DNA of 64,000 nt from Lineus longissimus. Taxonomy: Eukaryota; Nemertea; Pilidiophora; Heteronemertea; Lineidae. Below, one piece after another: positions 20,020-31,200 of the stretch (its first letter is position 1; each line of letters opens with the position of its first letter). The translations under genes were made by a program, and so were the position numbers. The notes below the pieces were generated by a model. The model had not been told where the DNA came from. It saw only the letters and a program-made list of their open reading frames with translations, and made no database searches. The DNA lies in contig NC_088311.1 of the NCBI RefSeq assembly GCF_910592395.1, forward strand, positions 11,162,501 to 11,226,500, written 5' to 3'.

Positions 20020-22095
20020 TTTTCGTGACGGTAATAATGCAGAGAGATAACTGATGAACTTCTCGGCGAAGAGATTACTTGGAGCTCTCCAGTTGACGGC
20101 ATCTCCACAAAGTTGTTATTTATTCCAAAACCACCAAGATATTCGACGTATGACACCCTCAGTGACACTCTTACTTATGATCCACACCGACGAAACCAAA
20201 AGTTGCAAGAATTCGACGCATTTTCGAGGCCCAATTTTGAAACAAAAATCGCCTCCTATTTAGCGGCCACAACGCGCATTATAGTAAAGATGTGTAATAA
20301 TCTACTGTTTGGTTGTCGAATAGTTTTGCCTGTTAGCTACTGTATACGAAGCATGTAATAAAATCACAGGTTTGAATTAATCGCTGAAAACAAAAAAGTT
20401 TAGTCAGATTTTGGGTCAGGGTTGGGGATTAGATTCTATTATTGTTCGTCGAATTAAATGGTGGATTATGCACACGGAGCCATGGGGGTGCGCATGTGGC
20501 TATTATATACGAGAGAGGATTCGTTATGTCTGACTTAGTAACAATATTCCCTGTACAAGCGTTGCCGCCAATGTATTCGGGCAACCCGACTCCAGTGTGA
20601 AATGATTGATACACCGGCTAAACCTGACTTCTGCCTGATGCCTTCCATTATCAAGTTGCGCACTGGAAAACACTGAGTTGGTCTCTGTCGACATATTCGC
20701 AGTGATTGGCCCTATTGGTGTGAATGTTTCTACCCAGAAGGACTTGACAAAACAGGAGAGTGTAAAATGCTTACTGTAAGTGCATTTATTTCTTTTATAC
20801 GATCCGCTGCTCGTCGCTAATACAGTACATCTAAAATAAGGATCTCTATCCCAAATATGGACACCGATTTCCGGCCCAATCAGTCATTTAAGATAGTTCT
20901 TTGAACACTCACAAACGGAAACACTCAAAAACGTTACACCGACAGAACCCCCTCCCCCAACCATTTCCTATTAAACAATCGACTTTAATACTCCTAAAAT
21001 AAGAAGTTTTTCGCCAAACGTCACACAGGGAGCTTCATAGCCCGGGGTGAACCCAGCATTGTATTTCTGGATGAACCGGCGTGGTTTTCAAGGAACTTAA
21101 ATTCCTTGCTCTTCACAGTCCTTCAAATGAGACTTATAACCGAGGTTCCTTGTACCTTGTGTCAATGCCAAGGCAGGTTGAAGACCCCACTAAGTCAGAA
21201 ACATGAGTAGCTTGCGTGGCCTCAACCTCTCGCCGATGTCGGATTCACTGGGCCAACAAACCCAATTGGCGCATAACCGAAGTGTCACGCATAAACGTCA
21301 TCCCGTCTTGGATGATGAATACTCTTTGGAGAAAATCACCTCCAAGTGCAAAGCGAACGCTGAAGAAGAAAAAAGAACCAAACATCACAAGCTTCTTGCC
21401 TGGGCTACTGACCTAACTATCGCTGTAGTAGTATTAAACCGAGTGTGGGGACCAGACAAAGAACAGCTTCTAAGGCGAAAAATGTCAAGGTTTAGCGATC
21501 TCAAAACATTGCGGGTCAAGATGCTGCTGTCATGGGTAAAGGGCTTCCACATCTTACAAAATGGGCATGATCATAATAACTCAACATTTGCAAAATGTGG
21601 GTCTAAGCCCTTTATTTGAAAAATTATTACGTCAATCCTTTTATTTCGATAGATTTACTACCTGTGGCACCTTTGCTCAACACAGTCATCAACGTATGAT
21701 ATTACCTTAATCGCTGACCTTTTTCATAGTGAGGGGTTAGCGAATCGTATTTCCGTCTCAATTGCGCTGTTGTAAGGTTACATCTCTCGTCCATGTTACC
21801 CTGGGACTGAAAAAGTTTAGTTCTATCGTCACTTAATGCAGCTGCTTAATGTAGGGACTTGAAGAAATTCGCAAGAAAAACTCTAAATCATATTTATAAT
21901 ATTGTTTTGATATACATGTATTGTTGATAATCTCTGGAAACTGGCCAAAGTCTTTGGATTGTTTTTTCTTTTACCGCCTAAACGTTAAGTTACTCAAAGA
22001 TTGTTGTGAAGTCAATTCGATTTTAATGCATTTTCCTGATATTCGAATATTCATACCTTAATTTTATATTTCCAATAATTTTTTTTTCACATTGA
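20020..22095. other. No confident gene; unassigned 138-codon frame
   Basis: The only long frame, 21203-21619 (+), encodes a Lys-rich peptide without recognised domains. A 24-bp word, GAAACACTCAAAAAC followed by GTTACACCG, at about 20918-20943 matches 13157-13179, marking a shared repeat fragment. Confidence 0.4.
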
Positions 22096-22099
22096 AATG

Positions 22100-22493
22100 T
22101 CAATGGGGACACGAAATTTCCGCGTTGATGCTTGTATTATGAATTGTGATGAAAAACGGGCACAATGCCAGTGTTTAAAGTGTTTGGATGATTTTGCACG
22201 CCATTGTATCCTCTTGATGATACAGACTGGAACTTGGCACCCAGGCTGTGGAACTCACTTCCGACCTGGATACGTGATCCCATTGGTACCAGCGCCTTCA
22301 AAAATATCTTAAAACTCACCTTTTTATTGAACACTTCGACACCAGCACCTAAATGTTTTAATCTCTATGAATGTTTTAATCGCTATGTACAATTTTTCTT
22401 TTACTATGTGTTGTTTTTTAAATTGTACAGTGCTTTGCAAATGATTTTCATTGAAAAGCACTTTTAATAGCATAAATTATTATTATTGTCATT

Positions 22494-22545
<52 letters not shown>
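22100..22545 (+). pseudogene. 5'-truncated LINE 3' end (CR1/L2-type reverse transcriptase C-terminus)
   Basis: The frame at 22204-22467 reads DTDWNLAPRLWNSLPTWI, then SAFKNILKLTFL. This is the characteristic C-terminal end of CR1/L2/Rex-like reverse transcriptases (..LWNSLP..-FK--LK--LF). About 90 bp later come AAAAGCACTTTTAATAGCAT and a long (ATT)n tract at 22498-22545, the usual tail of such elements. Everything upstream of the last 100 residues is missing or frameshifted, so this is a dead insertion. Confidence 0.65.
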
Positions 22546-23384
22546 GACTGCAACTATATCCACAATAAATTTCGCCGTTCTTTCTAAATCGTTTGACATA
22601 TTACTACTTTTGCTGGCCCGATGGATGGCCACAGAACTGAGAGCGCCCAATAAGATTGGCGTGGGACATCCATGCAAATCAAGAAGAACGGTCACATAAG
22701 TTTGATAACGCAATATCTCATGCTATGAAGGATACCAGAAAACATATTTTTGATGAATACGAAATCTAGTATTGATCGCCGAAAGAACGAATTTCGCACA
22801 CAATTAAATTACCTGCTCTGACTCCTGATGATTGCAGTGAATGCACATGATCCGAAAACACTTTGCAACATAGTATTGGTACGAACTCAGGCGACCCGCA
22901 AACGAGCCGAGCGATTCTGTCCCGACCATCAATCATGGTCATTACGTAATCCCATGAGATAGCGAACGCTACTAACCTAAGCTAATGAACCTACATAACC
23001 TGCTGGGTGGACGTGGTTGGGTTTATCTTTGCCGTGTGCACTTTGTATGTGTAGCGGATACTCTTAGTTTTCTCGATTTGTGTGATTATTCCCACAGTGT
23101 TCTTTGATTTACTGTGATGACATTTTCGATACTCTCATGGTCTTTCGTACTTGGATATATTTCTTGTGGATTATTGTCCTTTCCCTCACAGCTTTCTGAT
23201 GAGGATGTTGAGTGGTGTTGTTGCACTGCTTCTTGAATATCCAGCGGGCCTTCTTGGCTCGAAGCGGCTGTTTGCCACGCTACATGGAGTTTTTTCCGAC
23301 TCTGACCTACTAATAGCGTTAATTGCGATCGGGTCGATGGGGAACTCCCCCACATTTTGTGCTCGGACACATTGCATACATTGC

Positions 23385-23730
23385 GGCTGGCGCGAGTGGA
23401 CAGAATTCAGAATTATGCCACGGCATAAATCGGAATTGTGGTGCACCATAAATCGACCAATCAAAACATTGGATCTCGTGAATTATGCCGCGGCATAGAT
23501 AGGAATTGTGGACGGAAGTGCGATTTATGCCGCATCATAAATAAAACGATTGCCACTTTCTGATTAATCTAATTATGCCACACCGCAATTCCTTTATGCC
23601 GTGGCATAATTCTGAATTCTGCCGCGGCACAATTCACGAGATCCGATGTTTTGATTGGTTGATTTTTGGTGCACCACAATTCCTATTTATGCCGTGGCAT
23701 AATTCTGAATTTTGTCCACTCACGCCAGCC
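23385..23730. mobile_element. 346-bp MITE with about 100-bp inverted arms
   Basis: The sequence begins GGCTGGCGCGAGTGGACA and ends in the reverse complement of GGCTGGCGTGAGTGGACA. Arms share ATTATGCCACGGCATAAAT, GGTGCACCA and ATCCAATGTTTTGATTGG-type blocks. The interior repeats TTATGCCGYGGCATAA palindromes several times, so each arm folds on itself as well. No unambiguous target duplication is seen. Confidence 0.75.
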
Positions 23731-23898
23731 AATTTTGCAGACCCAACAAACAGGGCTCAGTCCCACTCCATTTGGGCTTAACCCCCATTTGGTCATTGTG
23801 CTCATGCACAATATATACATGGCTTAGACGCAAGGAGGATACCGCGGTGACGTCACGGTTTTTCCAAGATGGCGCTGCATATTATAAACAAACTCGAT

Positions 23899-24376
23899 GA
23901 GACAAGACCACTAATGAATATTCATAGGTTGGAGCATGGAGGTATTATAATACCTCCATGGTTGGAGGGTCGAGGCCTATCAATTAGACGAGTGCATGTT
24001 TTTAACTCTCAAGTACATATTTGGAGAGGTATTGAAAAAATATTTGTTGTGGCAAGTCTACAGATATAAAGAAATTATTTGATGAAAAAATTAATTTCGA
24101 ATTTTGCTAATTGGGTAATAGGGGGCGTGTTTTGAGTTTTTTTCTGCCAGTTGGCTGAAAAGAGTGGAAATATCAAAGTCTGTCTAATTTGTCGATTATC
24201 AAAAAATTTCCGTGGTCAATCACCAGTTTATTTTTCACCATTTACTTGCCCGACTGTCCGGAATAACATAATCTAAATTTCAGATTCACAACAACACGCA
24301 TTCTTTGATGCGTCGCGGTCAAACATTGACAATTTAACTGCTAAAAGGCCTAAAAAATCAATTGTGGTCTTGTCTC
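23899..24376. mobile_element. Nested MITE with GAGACAAGACCA termini, copy 1
   Basis: Starts GAGACAAGACCACTAATG and ends TGGTCTTGTCTC. The flanking CGAT on both sides may be a 4-bp target duplication. It is about 95% identical to 44455-44901 and partly similar to 63850-64000, which identifies a repeat family. It differs from copy 2 chiefly by the palindrome insertion at 23935-23960. Confidence 0.75.
23935..23960. mobile_element. 26-bp perfect palindrome inserted with 7-bp target duplication
   Basis: The half-site CATGGAGGTATTA is followed directly by its exact reverse complement. GTTGGAG flanks it on both sides (23928-23934 and 23961-23967). The homologous copy near 44483 reads CATAGCCGGTTGGAGGGTC, with a single GTTGGAG and no palindrome, so the empty site is preserved. 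A related 23-bp palindrome lies at 50401-50423. Confidence 0.85.
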
Positions 24377-25271
24377 CGATCCACGGCCAAGGGAAAATCA
24401 AGTCATCAAATAAAGTTAGATTTTTCGCATCAAATCAGAGTTATTAGTACTTTTCTGCTATGAAATAAGTCTTCAGACAATAAGTTATCATTTGAATAAT
24501 AAAAAGTGCTGTTTTGATGGGGAAAAAAAGGGTTTTTAAAACCAAATAGCCGGGCACCGATCTTCAAAAATTAGCGATGGTTTCAAAACAGTCTCCCAGA
24601 CATGGGGCAATCTCTTCATTATCTTAATGGGATTTGGAGGCATGTTTACAAATTTTACAAGTTCGAAACCTGTAGGACCTAAAACTCGCATAGATCCCCA
24701 TAGGTCCCCTCTATTTGTCGAGTTAGCGCCCCTGTAAGATCATGCATTTTCGGACACTAGAACGAAATCTTCCTGCGGATATCGCGGTTTCGGTGATGAT
24801 TTAAGGAGAAATTGACTGCTCTTAGAGTTGTATGGGACAGAAATGAGTTCATACTTCATGAATACATGAATACATATATTATGATATGGGCGGGCTTCTA
24901 AGTCTAAACAATAACAAACTCAACTGCATCTCTACCGTGTATCGCGTAGTGCATTGCCGAGTGTATTTCGTAGTGCATTTTAGCGGAGACATTATTTCCA
25001 CACTTTGGCCAGGCCAAACGTCTTTTTTATTCGTGGAAGTTAATCTGCTCTGTACATTTTATTTTAAACAGGAAGAATCCATACAAGGTATTGCAATATT
25101 TCATGTCTATTGGTGTTTTTGTGTACAGGAGCGCACCAGACAGTGAGACGTGGAGATGTGTTCAGTGCTGGTGCTGTCAGTAGACTGAATTTGATTGGCC
25201 ATAGCGATCAGTAATATGGGTCGCGATCACGTGATGTGACGTCACCGCGGTATCCTCCTTGGCTTAGACGC

Positions 25272-26075
25272 TTCCAATCAGGGCTCTGCCAACGTTTAGG
25301 GCTCGAGCAGTCCCACTACACCGGCTTTGACCTGGGTGTAAGTTTCAGTACCAATAGCTTTGGCTAACCAGCAGTTTCTGCTGATCAGGACGACAGTTAC
25401 TTTATGTTTATACATGTCTGTTTATACATACACGTAGAAGGGTTGGACCCATTCTTTGGTAGCGAGAGACAGCTTAGGCATTGCTTTACTCAATACTACG
25501 CGTGCTGCGACTTCCTGATTTGGGCAGTTGACCATGGATGCCGGAGGTGAAATCTTGACTGCTTTCACCCCCTGGATTGTATATGGGAACCCTGCTCTGT
25601 GTAGCAGGTCTGCACGTTTTGAAAATGTGTTCGTCAAAAGGCCATCATGACAATGCTGCTTTCTTGGCATTTAGGGTAAAAACTCATGATACTATTACTA
25701 GATAAATTACGGATCATGCTTATTCTGCCATTTTTGGGCAATCCGTTCCCAAAAGGGTTATTGGTTTTATCAGATTGCCAATAAGTTATGATACTTGTTA
25801 CTTTACCATTTGAGGATCCCTTCTTCATATTTATCATTTACTGTTGATACTATTGCCTGCATGCGCTGCACCCTCACCTACAACGTAGGGTATAGGGGCT
25901 AGCTGCATTGGTTATTCCCTTTTGAACTGGAGTTATAAGTTTTGAGAAGGAAATTTGACCCATCGGGTACTCACAGTCATATATTTAATTGTACTGCATA
26001 GATTCATGGAGATTGCAGCGTCTGTCAGCAGACGCAATTGGCTAATAATCTTATGGTTCATTTTTTGTATATTTT
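25272..26075. other. Spacer before the GT61 gene
   Basis: No gene is recognised. Frames at 25422-25837 (-) are short and unsupported. An AG at about 26077 with a T-rich run before it is a plausible splice acceptor leading into the GT61 exon. Confidence 0.4.
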
Positions 26076-26088
26076 CAGAATCGTTTTA

Positions 26089-26160
26089 ATGGCGACGAGG
26101 AAAGTAATCTTGTCAACATGGCCGTGTCATGGCGAAGGTTTGTCCTTTTCCTGGTGTTAG
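26089..26160 (+). promoter_or_regulatory. Upstream ORF overlapping the GT61 start
   Basis: An ATG at 26089 opens a 23-codon frame that ends at TAG 26158-26160, 43 bases inside the GT61 coding region and in another frame. If the mature mRNA begins at or before the predicted acceptor near 26077, ribosomes would meet this ATG before the GT61 ATG. It could lower translation. Only transcript data could show that it is used. Confidence 0.35.
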
Positions 26161-27653
26161 TGAATATCCTCAGCAATGTCTTTATCTTCCTTTGGCCCTT
26201 TAATCAGTATGATCGCCTCGTTGTACCAAAGGTGCCGGGCAATTTATCATTCGAACGCAGGAAGGCGAACGAAGTTGGATGGAGTCGGATGGTCATCAGT
26301 CATGATATCTTTAAGAAATCATATCTCCAGCACATCGACGTGGTAAGGAAAAAACAGGGCAAAGAGACAACATCCCTTGTTAAAAAGAATAGCATTGGGT
26401 CAGAGCTCCGAGGAGGATTTGGTTTTGACTTGCCGTCTCCAGCTGAGAAACCACTGTTGTTCAGAAAGTGGTTGGAACGCCCCGGGAGGTATTGTGATGG
26501 TATGTTTACTGTGTACGGTCCAGGGGACGTGTTCGAACTGTTCAATGTCGTGATAGATACGAAGCGAGCTACTGGCAACCCCGGCGGCGAGTCGTTAGCG
26601 AAAGTGCTCAGCCAGAAGGAGGACCAGGAGTTTTATAAGTACATTAGGGGCTTTCATGTCCTTCCTTGTCAACCTAATTATAGTGACCCTCGGGCCAAAA
26701 ACCATATCAAGGAATGGCAAAAGACGATTACAGGTGATAAATCACTGTATGAAAAGTTTCAAAATGCCACTTATATCGCAGGAATGACTATAGCAATCAC
26801 TAGGTACGAGTATGCCAACGTGTACTGGACCATTATAGATTTTTATACCGTATACCTTGTGACGAGGTTTTTCAACATCCATCCAAAGTTAGTGAACATT
26901 CTGATAGTGGACGGACATCCATTAGCCTCCTTAGATCCGTTATGGCCGTCCGCATTTAAATCTGTGTTGCGATTGAAAGACCTCGGGACAGCCGCCAAGT
27001 TTGAGCGGTTAGTATGGGCTATGGACCGTGGCAAAACACCATTGATTGTCAAACAACAAACCGTCCCAATTTTACCAGAATTTCGAAGTTTTATGCTTAA
27101 AAGTAACGATGTCCCTGTGAAACATTACTTAGACTGCAAACGGTTGAATATTTTGTTCGTTTGGCGACGAGATTACATTAATCATCCCAGAAACCCTGCC
27201 GGTGTCATATCTCGCAAAATCACGAACGAGCGAGAGTTAGTTTTTGCAGTAAAAAGCGCTCATCCGTTGTTCAACGTTAGGGAGATTCTGTTGGAGACAA
27301 TGACGGTGCGGGAGCAATTGAATGCCTTTGCTCAAACCGATGTTTTGATTGGGATGCACGGGGCGGGATTTGCTCAATGTATCTTTCTGCAGCCAGGGAG
27401 TGCTGTCATTGAATTCTTCCCGAAGAACTTTGGTGAGAACTGGCACTTCGAGTATCTCGCAAAGTGGAGCGGTGTGCATTATCTAAAATGGAAGAACCGA
27501 GATAGTATCAATGAGGATACGGTGAAGAAATCGACGAAGATACCAGCCCATGTGGTGGTTGAGAGTTTGCAAACGGTGATGGGTCAAATGTGTCAGATGG
27601 AGAAAACGAGTTCTTCTTCAAAAGTGTCTGCTGCAAAGAATGTGACTCTATAA
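26118..27653 (+). CDS. GT61-family glycosyltransferase (EOGT/POMGNT2-like), type II membrane
   Basis: A 511-codon single-exon frame. Residues about 6-28 form a hydrophobic signal anchor after MAVSWRR, predicting a Golgi or ER type II protein with a lumenal catalytic domain. The diagnostic stretch is LIGMHGAGFAQCIFLQPGSA (GMHGAG at 412-417), followed by VIEFFP. This is the conserved donor-binding core of the GT61/DUF563 family, which includes EOGT, POMGNT2 and plant beta-1,2-xylosyltransferases. Length fits the family (about 500). The likely reaction is transfer of GlcNAc or xylose to a protein or glycan acceptor, but the donor cannot be read from sequence. Being intronless, it may be a retrocopy-founded gene, as is common in expanded invertebrate glycosyltransferase families. 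An AATAAA follows about 250 bases after the stop. Confidence 0.85.
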   Translation: MAVSWRRFVLFLVLVNILSNVFIFLWPFNQYDRLVVPKVPGNLSFERRKANEVGWSRMVISHDIFKKSYLQHIDVVRKKQGKETTSLVKKNSIGSELRGGFGFDLPSPAEKPLLFRKWLERPGRYCDGMFTVYGPGDVFELFNVVIDTKRATGNPGGESLAKVLSQKEDQEFYKYIRGFHVLPCQPNYSDPRAKNHIKEWQKTITGDKSLYEKFQNATYIAGMTIAITRYEYANVYWTIIDFYTVYLVTRFFNIHPKLVNILIVDGHPLASLDPLWPSAFKSVLRLKDLGTAAKFERLVWAMDRGKTPLIVKQQTVPILPEFRSFMLKSNDVPVKHYLDCKRLNILFVWRRDYINHPRNPAGVISRKITNERELVFAVKSAHPLFNVREILLETMTVREQLNAFAQTDVLIGMHGAGFAQCIFLQPGSAVIEFFPKNFGENWHFEYLAKWSGVHYLKWKNRDSINEDTVKKSTKIPAHVVVESLQTVMGQMCQMEKTSSSSKVSAAKNVTL

Positions 27654-27903
27654 ATGATTGGTTTGCCACGACACAAGTTGCAGTGGAGGCATAGCTTCAT
27701 CTTCCACACTGGTCCTACGTACACTGACGGACGTAGCCCAAAGCCCCTTTTGTTATTGGGTTCCAGTGTCAACAAAGTTGTTTATGTACCTCATTACAAC
27801 TATTTGTTAATACCTCCAGTTAGACCAGGCTCCAAACAGGTCCATCTCAAAGGTCCTATCTGTGCCGTATTGGGTATGTTCGACTCGCTGTGTCTTCCTC
27901 GAG

Positions 27904-27909
27904 AATAAA
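27904..27909 (+). terminator. Candidate polyadenylation signal for the GT61 gene
   Basis: AATAAA lies about 250 bases after the GT61 stop codon, a normal 3' UTR length. A short CAGGCTGGC tandem follows at about 27927-27948. The open frame at 27654-27908 is 3' UTR. Confidence 0.4.
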
Positions 27910-28149
27910 TCATGTAGATAGGCACTGGCCAGGCTGGCCAGGCTGGCCAACCAAAATTCGGCGTTTTATTTAAAGTCTCGAGCAATGCAGCCCATTGGAC
28001 TTGACGTATGCATTGATATAATTGTGATTTTAGGGCAGCAACGGCAATGAATGCTTTCAGCCATGTGATGGGCAATCAGATCAAGGGCCATCTGTTGCGA
28101 TATTTGTATATTATTCATCATTGCTGAATATTTGATAGAAAAATATTTC

Positions 28150-28236
28150 AATTTCGGGGATTTTTTCTAACCCGCGCCCTTTACTTGAGCTTCGCTCGAT
28201 ACATGTGGGAGGCGGGCGCGCTACCCATTGTGCCAT
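28150..28236 (-). pseudogene. tRNA-like sequence, probably SINE-derived
   Basis: On the minus strand TGGCACAATGGGTAGCGCG resembles a tRNA D-arm/A box, and GCGCGGGTTAGAA stands where the B box should be, with a degenerate core. A long middle hairpin (TCGAGCGAAGCTC) resembles a class II variable arm. The B box is damaged, so I regard it as a SINE fragment rather than a working tRNA. Confidence 0.3.
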
Positions 28237-28239
28237 CAC

Positions 28240-31200
28240 GTCATATTGAAAATAACATTTTTTTTTCTTTTGGGCCCTCATTACCATAGCTTTGACATGT
28301 GACCATAAAAAATGATCATACCGTTATGAATTATTTTAGTTGTTTATAAAAGTGCGTAGAAAATATATTCATGTTTTTAAGCGCTTAAAGTCAAATCATT
28401 TGATTATTATCATTAAAAGTCTTGCGAGATTGGTTACCACAACCATGGATTTTGTGCAAAGTTGCTACACATTTTCAGCAAATTTGGTTGGTATGTCTCA
28501 GCTATTGTCCTTATCGGTATGACACAATGACAGCAGCAAATAGGCGCGTAGAAGAGAATGAAATAAGAAAAATGGTTCAATGGTAGGGGTAGGATATACG
28601 TACTACATGCAGCTCTTTCAGTTTTTCCATTGGCGTATCTGTGGGTGAAACTTTTTTGATTATTTTTGTTTACAAGTACTTTTGAAAATTTCCCGCAGAA
28701 AGTGTAGATATTTGGTGGGAAGATTATTCGTGCCTTTCAATGATATTTCATAGCACACAGTAATGTTTGTAACCGGATAAAACAGGATTGCGTCACAATG
28801 TCATCCTTACGCCACAACGGCGAGTTTGGCCGCCGAGCTACACACTACAATGTAATGAATGTGAAGCTGTTCACTGATACGCTACCTGCAAACGGTGGAT
28901 TGGCGGTCGCCAAACCTCGCAAATTTTGTGCCGTTAGGCTTAGCTGCCGCTTTGCCACAACCGAGTTGGAACCTCACGGGCTCCATCATTAGCCAGGTCC
29001 GCTAAGTTTTAGCTGCACCCCGAGGGTTCCGCCAAGTAAAGTTACGGTCACTAGCGGTCGCTGAACCAACCAGGCTTTGAACAACTGGGCCCTGAAGTCA
29101 GCGACGTTAGAGACGGAATCCGTTCAATAACAGTGACAGGTAAAGCAAAACCAAAAATGAAACAAGATGACGATCAGTGGCGGCAAGGTATAGGGTAAGA
29201 TACTTCAGAATTTTTATCACTGCGAAAGTGCTTGATTCAGTATCCTGTACCCCAAGGAGGTCATGCTGCCCTGCACATATCCGGTTCGAGAGATGATGAG
29301 TTGTTTGGAAAAGGTTATGGCAGTTGAAGCCAGTTGGAAAATGGCTTAAAATCTATATTAAAGGTGTGACTTCTTTGCCATTATCACAGACATCTGCTCC
29401 GGGGCTTGGCCGATTTAAATGCCCGATGTCCGTACATGTATTTCTATTTAGCTGCATGTATATGTCGATGAAAGAACTTGATCGATGATTTCTTTTGATA
29501 GTATCAAGACGAGTTAAAGAATTAAATTTATACTTTACTCAGTATTATATCACATTTAAAGGCGCCATTGTCAACCGACTATGTTAACATTGAAAATATT
29601 CCAATTCCACGAACTGATAAAGGAAAGGCTTTATACATGTAATACTACTGCTGAGGCGCGGAACATTTTCATCCATGTTATAACAATATAGTGCTGCCTT
29701 GCATTGCATTCATCCTGCATTGATGGCAAACATTATTCAAAACTTTTTCACCCCATAGTTTGGGAAAATGAGATATTACGTCCATCATGATCATTTATCG
29801 GTTGTCCATTGAGGAATAAATCTAATGTCTATTACTTTTCTTCATTGGTAGGCCTACCTCAGTCAGTTGTTATTCCGTCGGTTTCAATATGACCATCTGT
29901 TTTACAAATACCGTCCGTATTGTAACTTTGAGCTATTTCATGACATTTCGATACATTTTGTGACAAACATGGCAATGAACTGATTGTAAAAGAAATATAT
30001 TTGATTTTTTATGAATTTCCCTTTGTTGTCTATCTATTCTTCAGAAGAGGACCGATTGGTGGATGAAGGTATATCTGACAGTTTTATTTCGACAACACAT
30101 AAGGAGTAAAAATGCCACTTTGGCTAAGACAGCGACTTCCAATCGGGAGATACGTGTTAGATATTTGAAGTGCCAGCATGTCCCACTCTTCTTACCTGAG
30201 GCATGACCACCCCATTAAACCTATAAAATCAGCTTTTCACTACCCAAAAACACTTCCTAATGATCACTGAAAAGACGTTCCCATTATCTCAATTACCTGC
30301 GATGACTTCATCAAAATGGGCCTAAATGGGGCCAAATTCATTTAGGGCATTTAGCTTAAAGCACCGTTTAACTACTGAATAGACAGATTCAGGTCCTTCA
30401 TCTTCACAGAATATGAAGAGGCCCTGAAACTGATTAGGGAGAAGTTAAACACGTCTAACCCTTAAATGCCCTTTATGAATTTGGCCCTTAGTATTTGGCA
30501 GAAATAATTTGGAGCAACATTTACAAATCAGGACATCAACTTTTGAACCAGTGAAGAAGCAGAAAGTGTCCCCTTAACAATAATTGTCCGGCCCTCATTG
30601 CACTCTGTCGGATAAGGGTAGACATGGCCGCTAATAGCTTTGAGAGCGCATAACAGAATTCGTTGTTCCCAGACAATCCAAAGTGATGACGTCATGAAAA
30701 CACGCGAGGCAAGAGTCGCATAACGATGGCCTGTTTATGCATGAGAGTTTCATGATAAAGGACTTTCATTAAAGAGAAAAATGGATGAGTTGGTTGAGAG
30801 AAAGTATGGATATGAAAGCGTCTCGAGGGCAATTCAGTATATACAGGGTGTCCCAGAAAAAAGGTAATCCTGGCAAAAGGGGTTAATGTAAGGAGACCAT
30901 GCATTTTAACACTTTTGGCATTGCTTCATAGTAAATTAGAAGCTATGAGCTTTCGATTGATGCCATTGTGACGCCCATGCTTCTACGCATGACTGAGCAC
31001 CAAGGGTCTGAAAAAGACATGCAGATTTTACCTTGTTCCAAGTTAGAAAATTCCATCCTGATGTTATGCCAGATTATGTGGGCACAAAAGCATTCGTGTT
31101 TGAATAACCAATAACAGCTTATCCTCGTTCAGATACATTTTATTCCCTGATAAATCCAGACTTTTACAGATTAAGCCCCGACACCCTCCACGTGGCCTCC

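Larger units (their letters stand above)
23832..25260. mobile_element. 1.43 kb DNA element with 25-bp inverted termini and 11-bp target duplication
   Basis: The left end AAGGAGGATACCGCGGTGAC (plus GTCAC) is exactly reversed and complemented at 25236-25260. Both ends are flanked by GGCTTAGACGC (23821-23831 and 25261-25271), a perfect 11-bp duplication. The interior has no transposase, and it hosts the nested element at 23899-24376. A long duplication of 9-11 bp recalls Mutator-like elements, but the terminus is not one I recognise. The retained perfect duplication and termini indicate a fairly recent insertion. Confidence 0.8.

Noticed and set aside
21203-21619. 138-codon frame beginning MSSLRGLNLSPMSDS
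   Set aside because: No recognised domain or splice context; kept only as a note in the surrounding interval.
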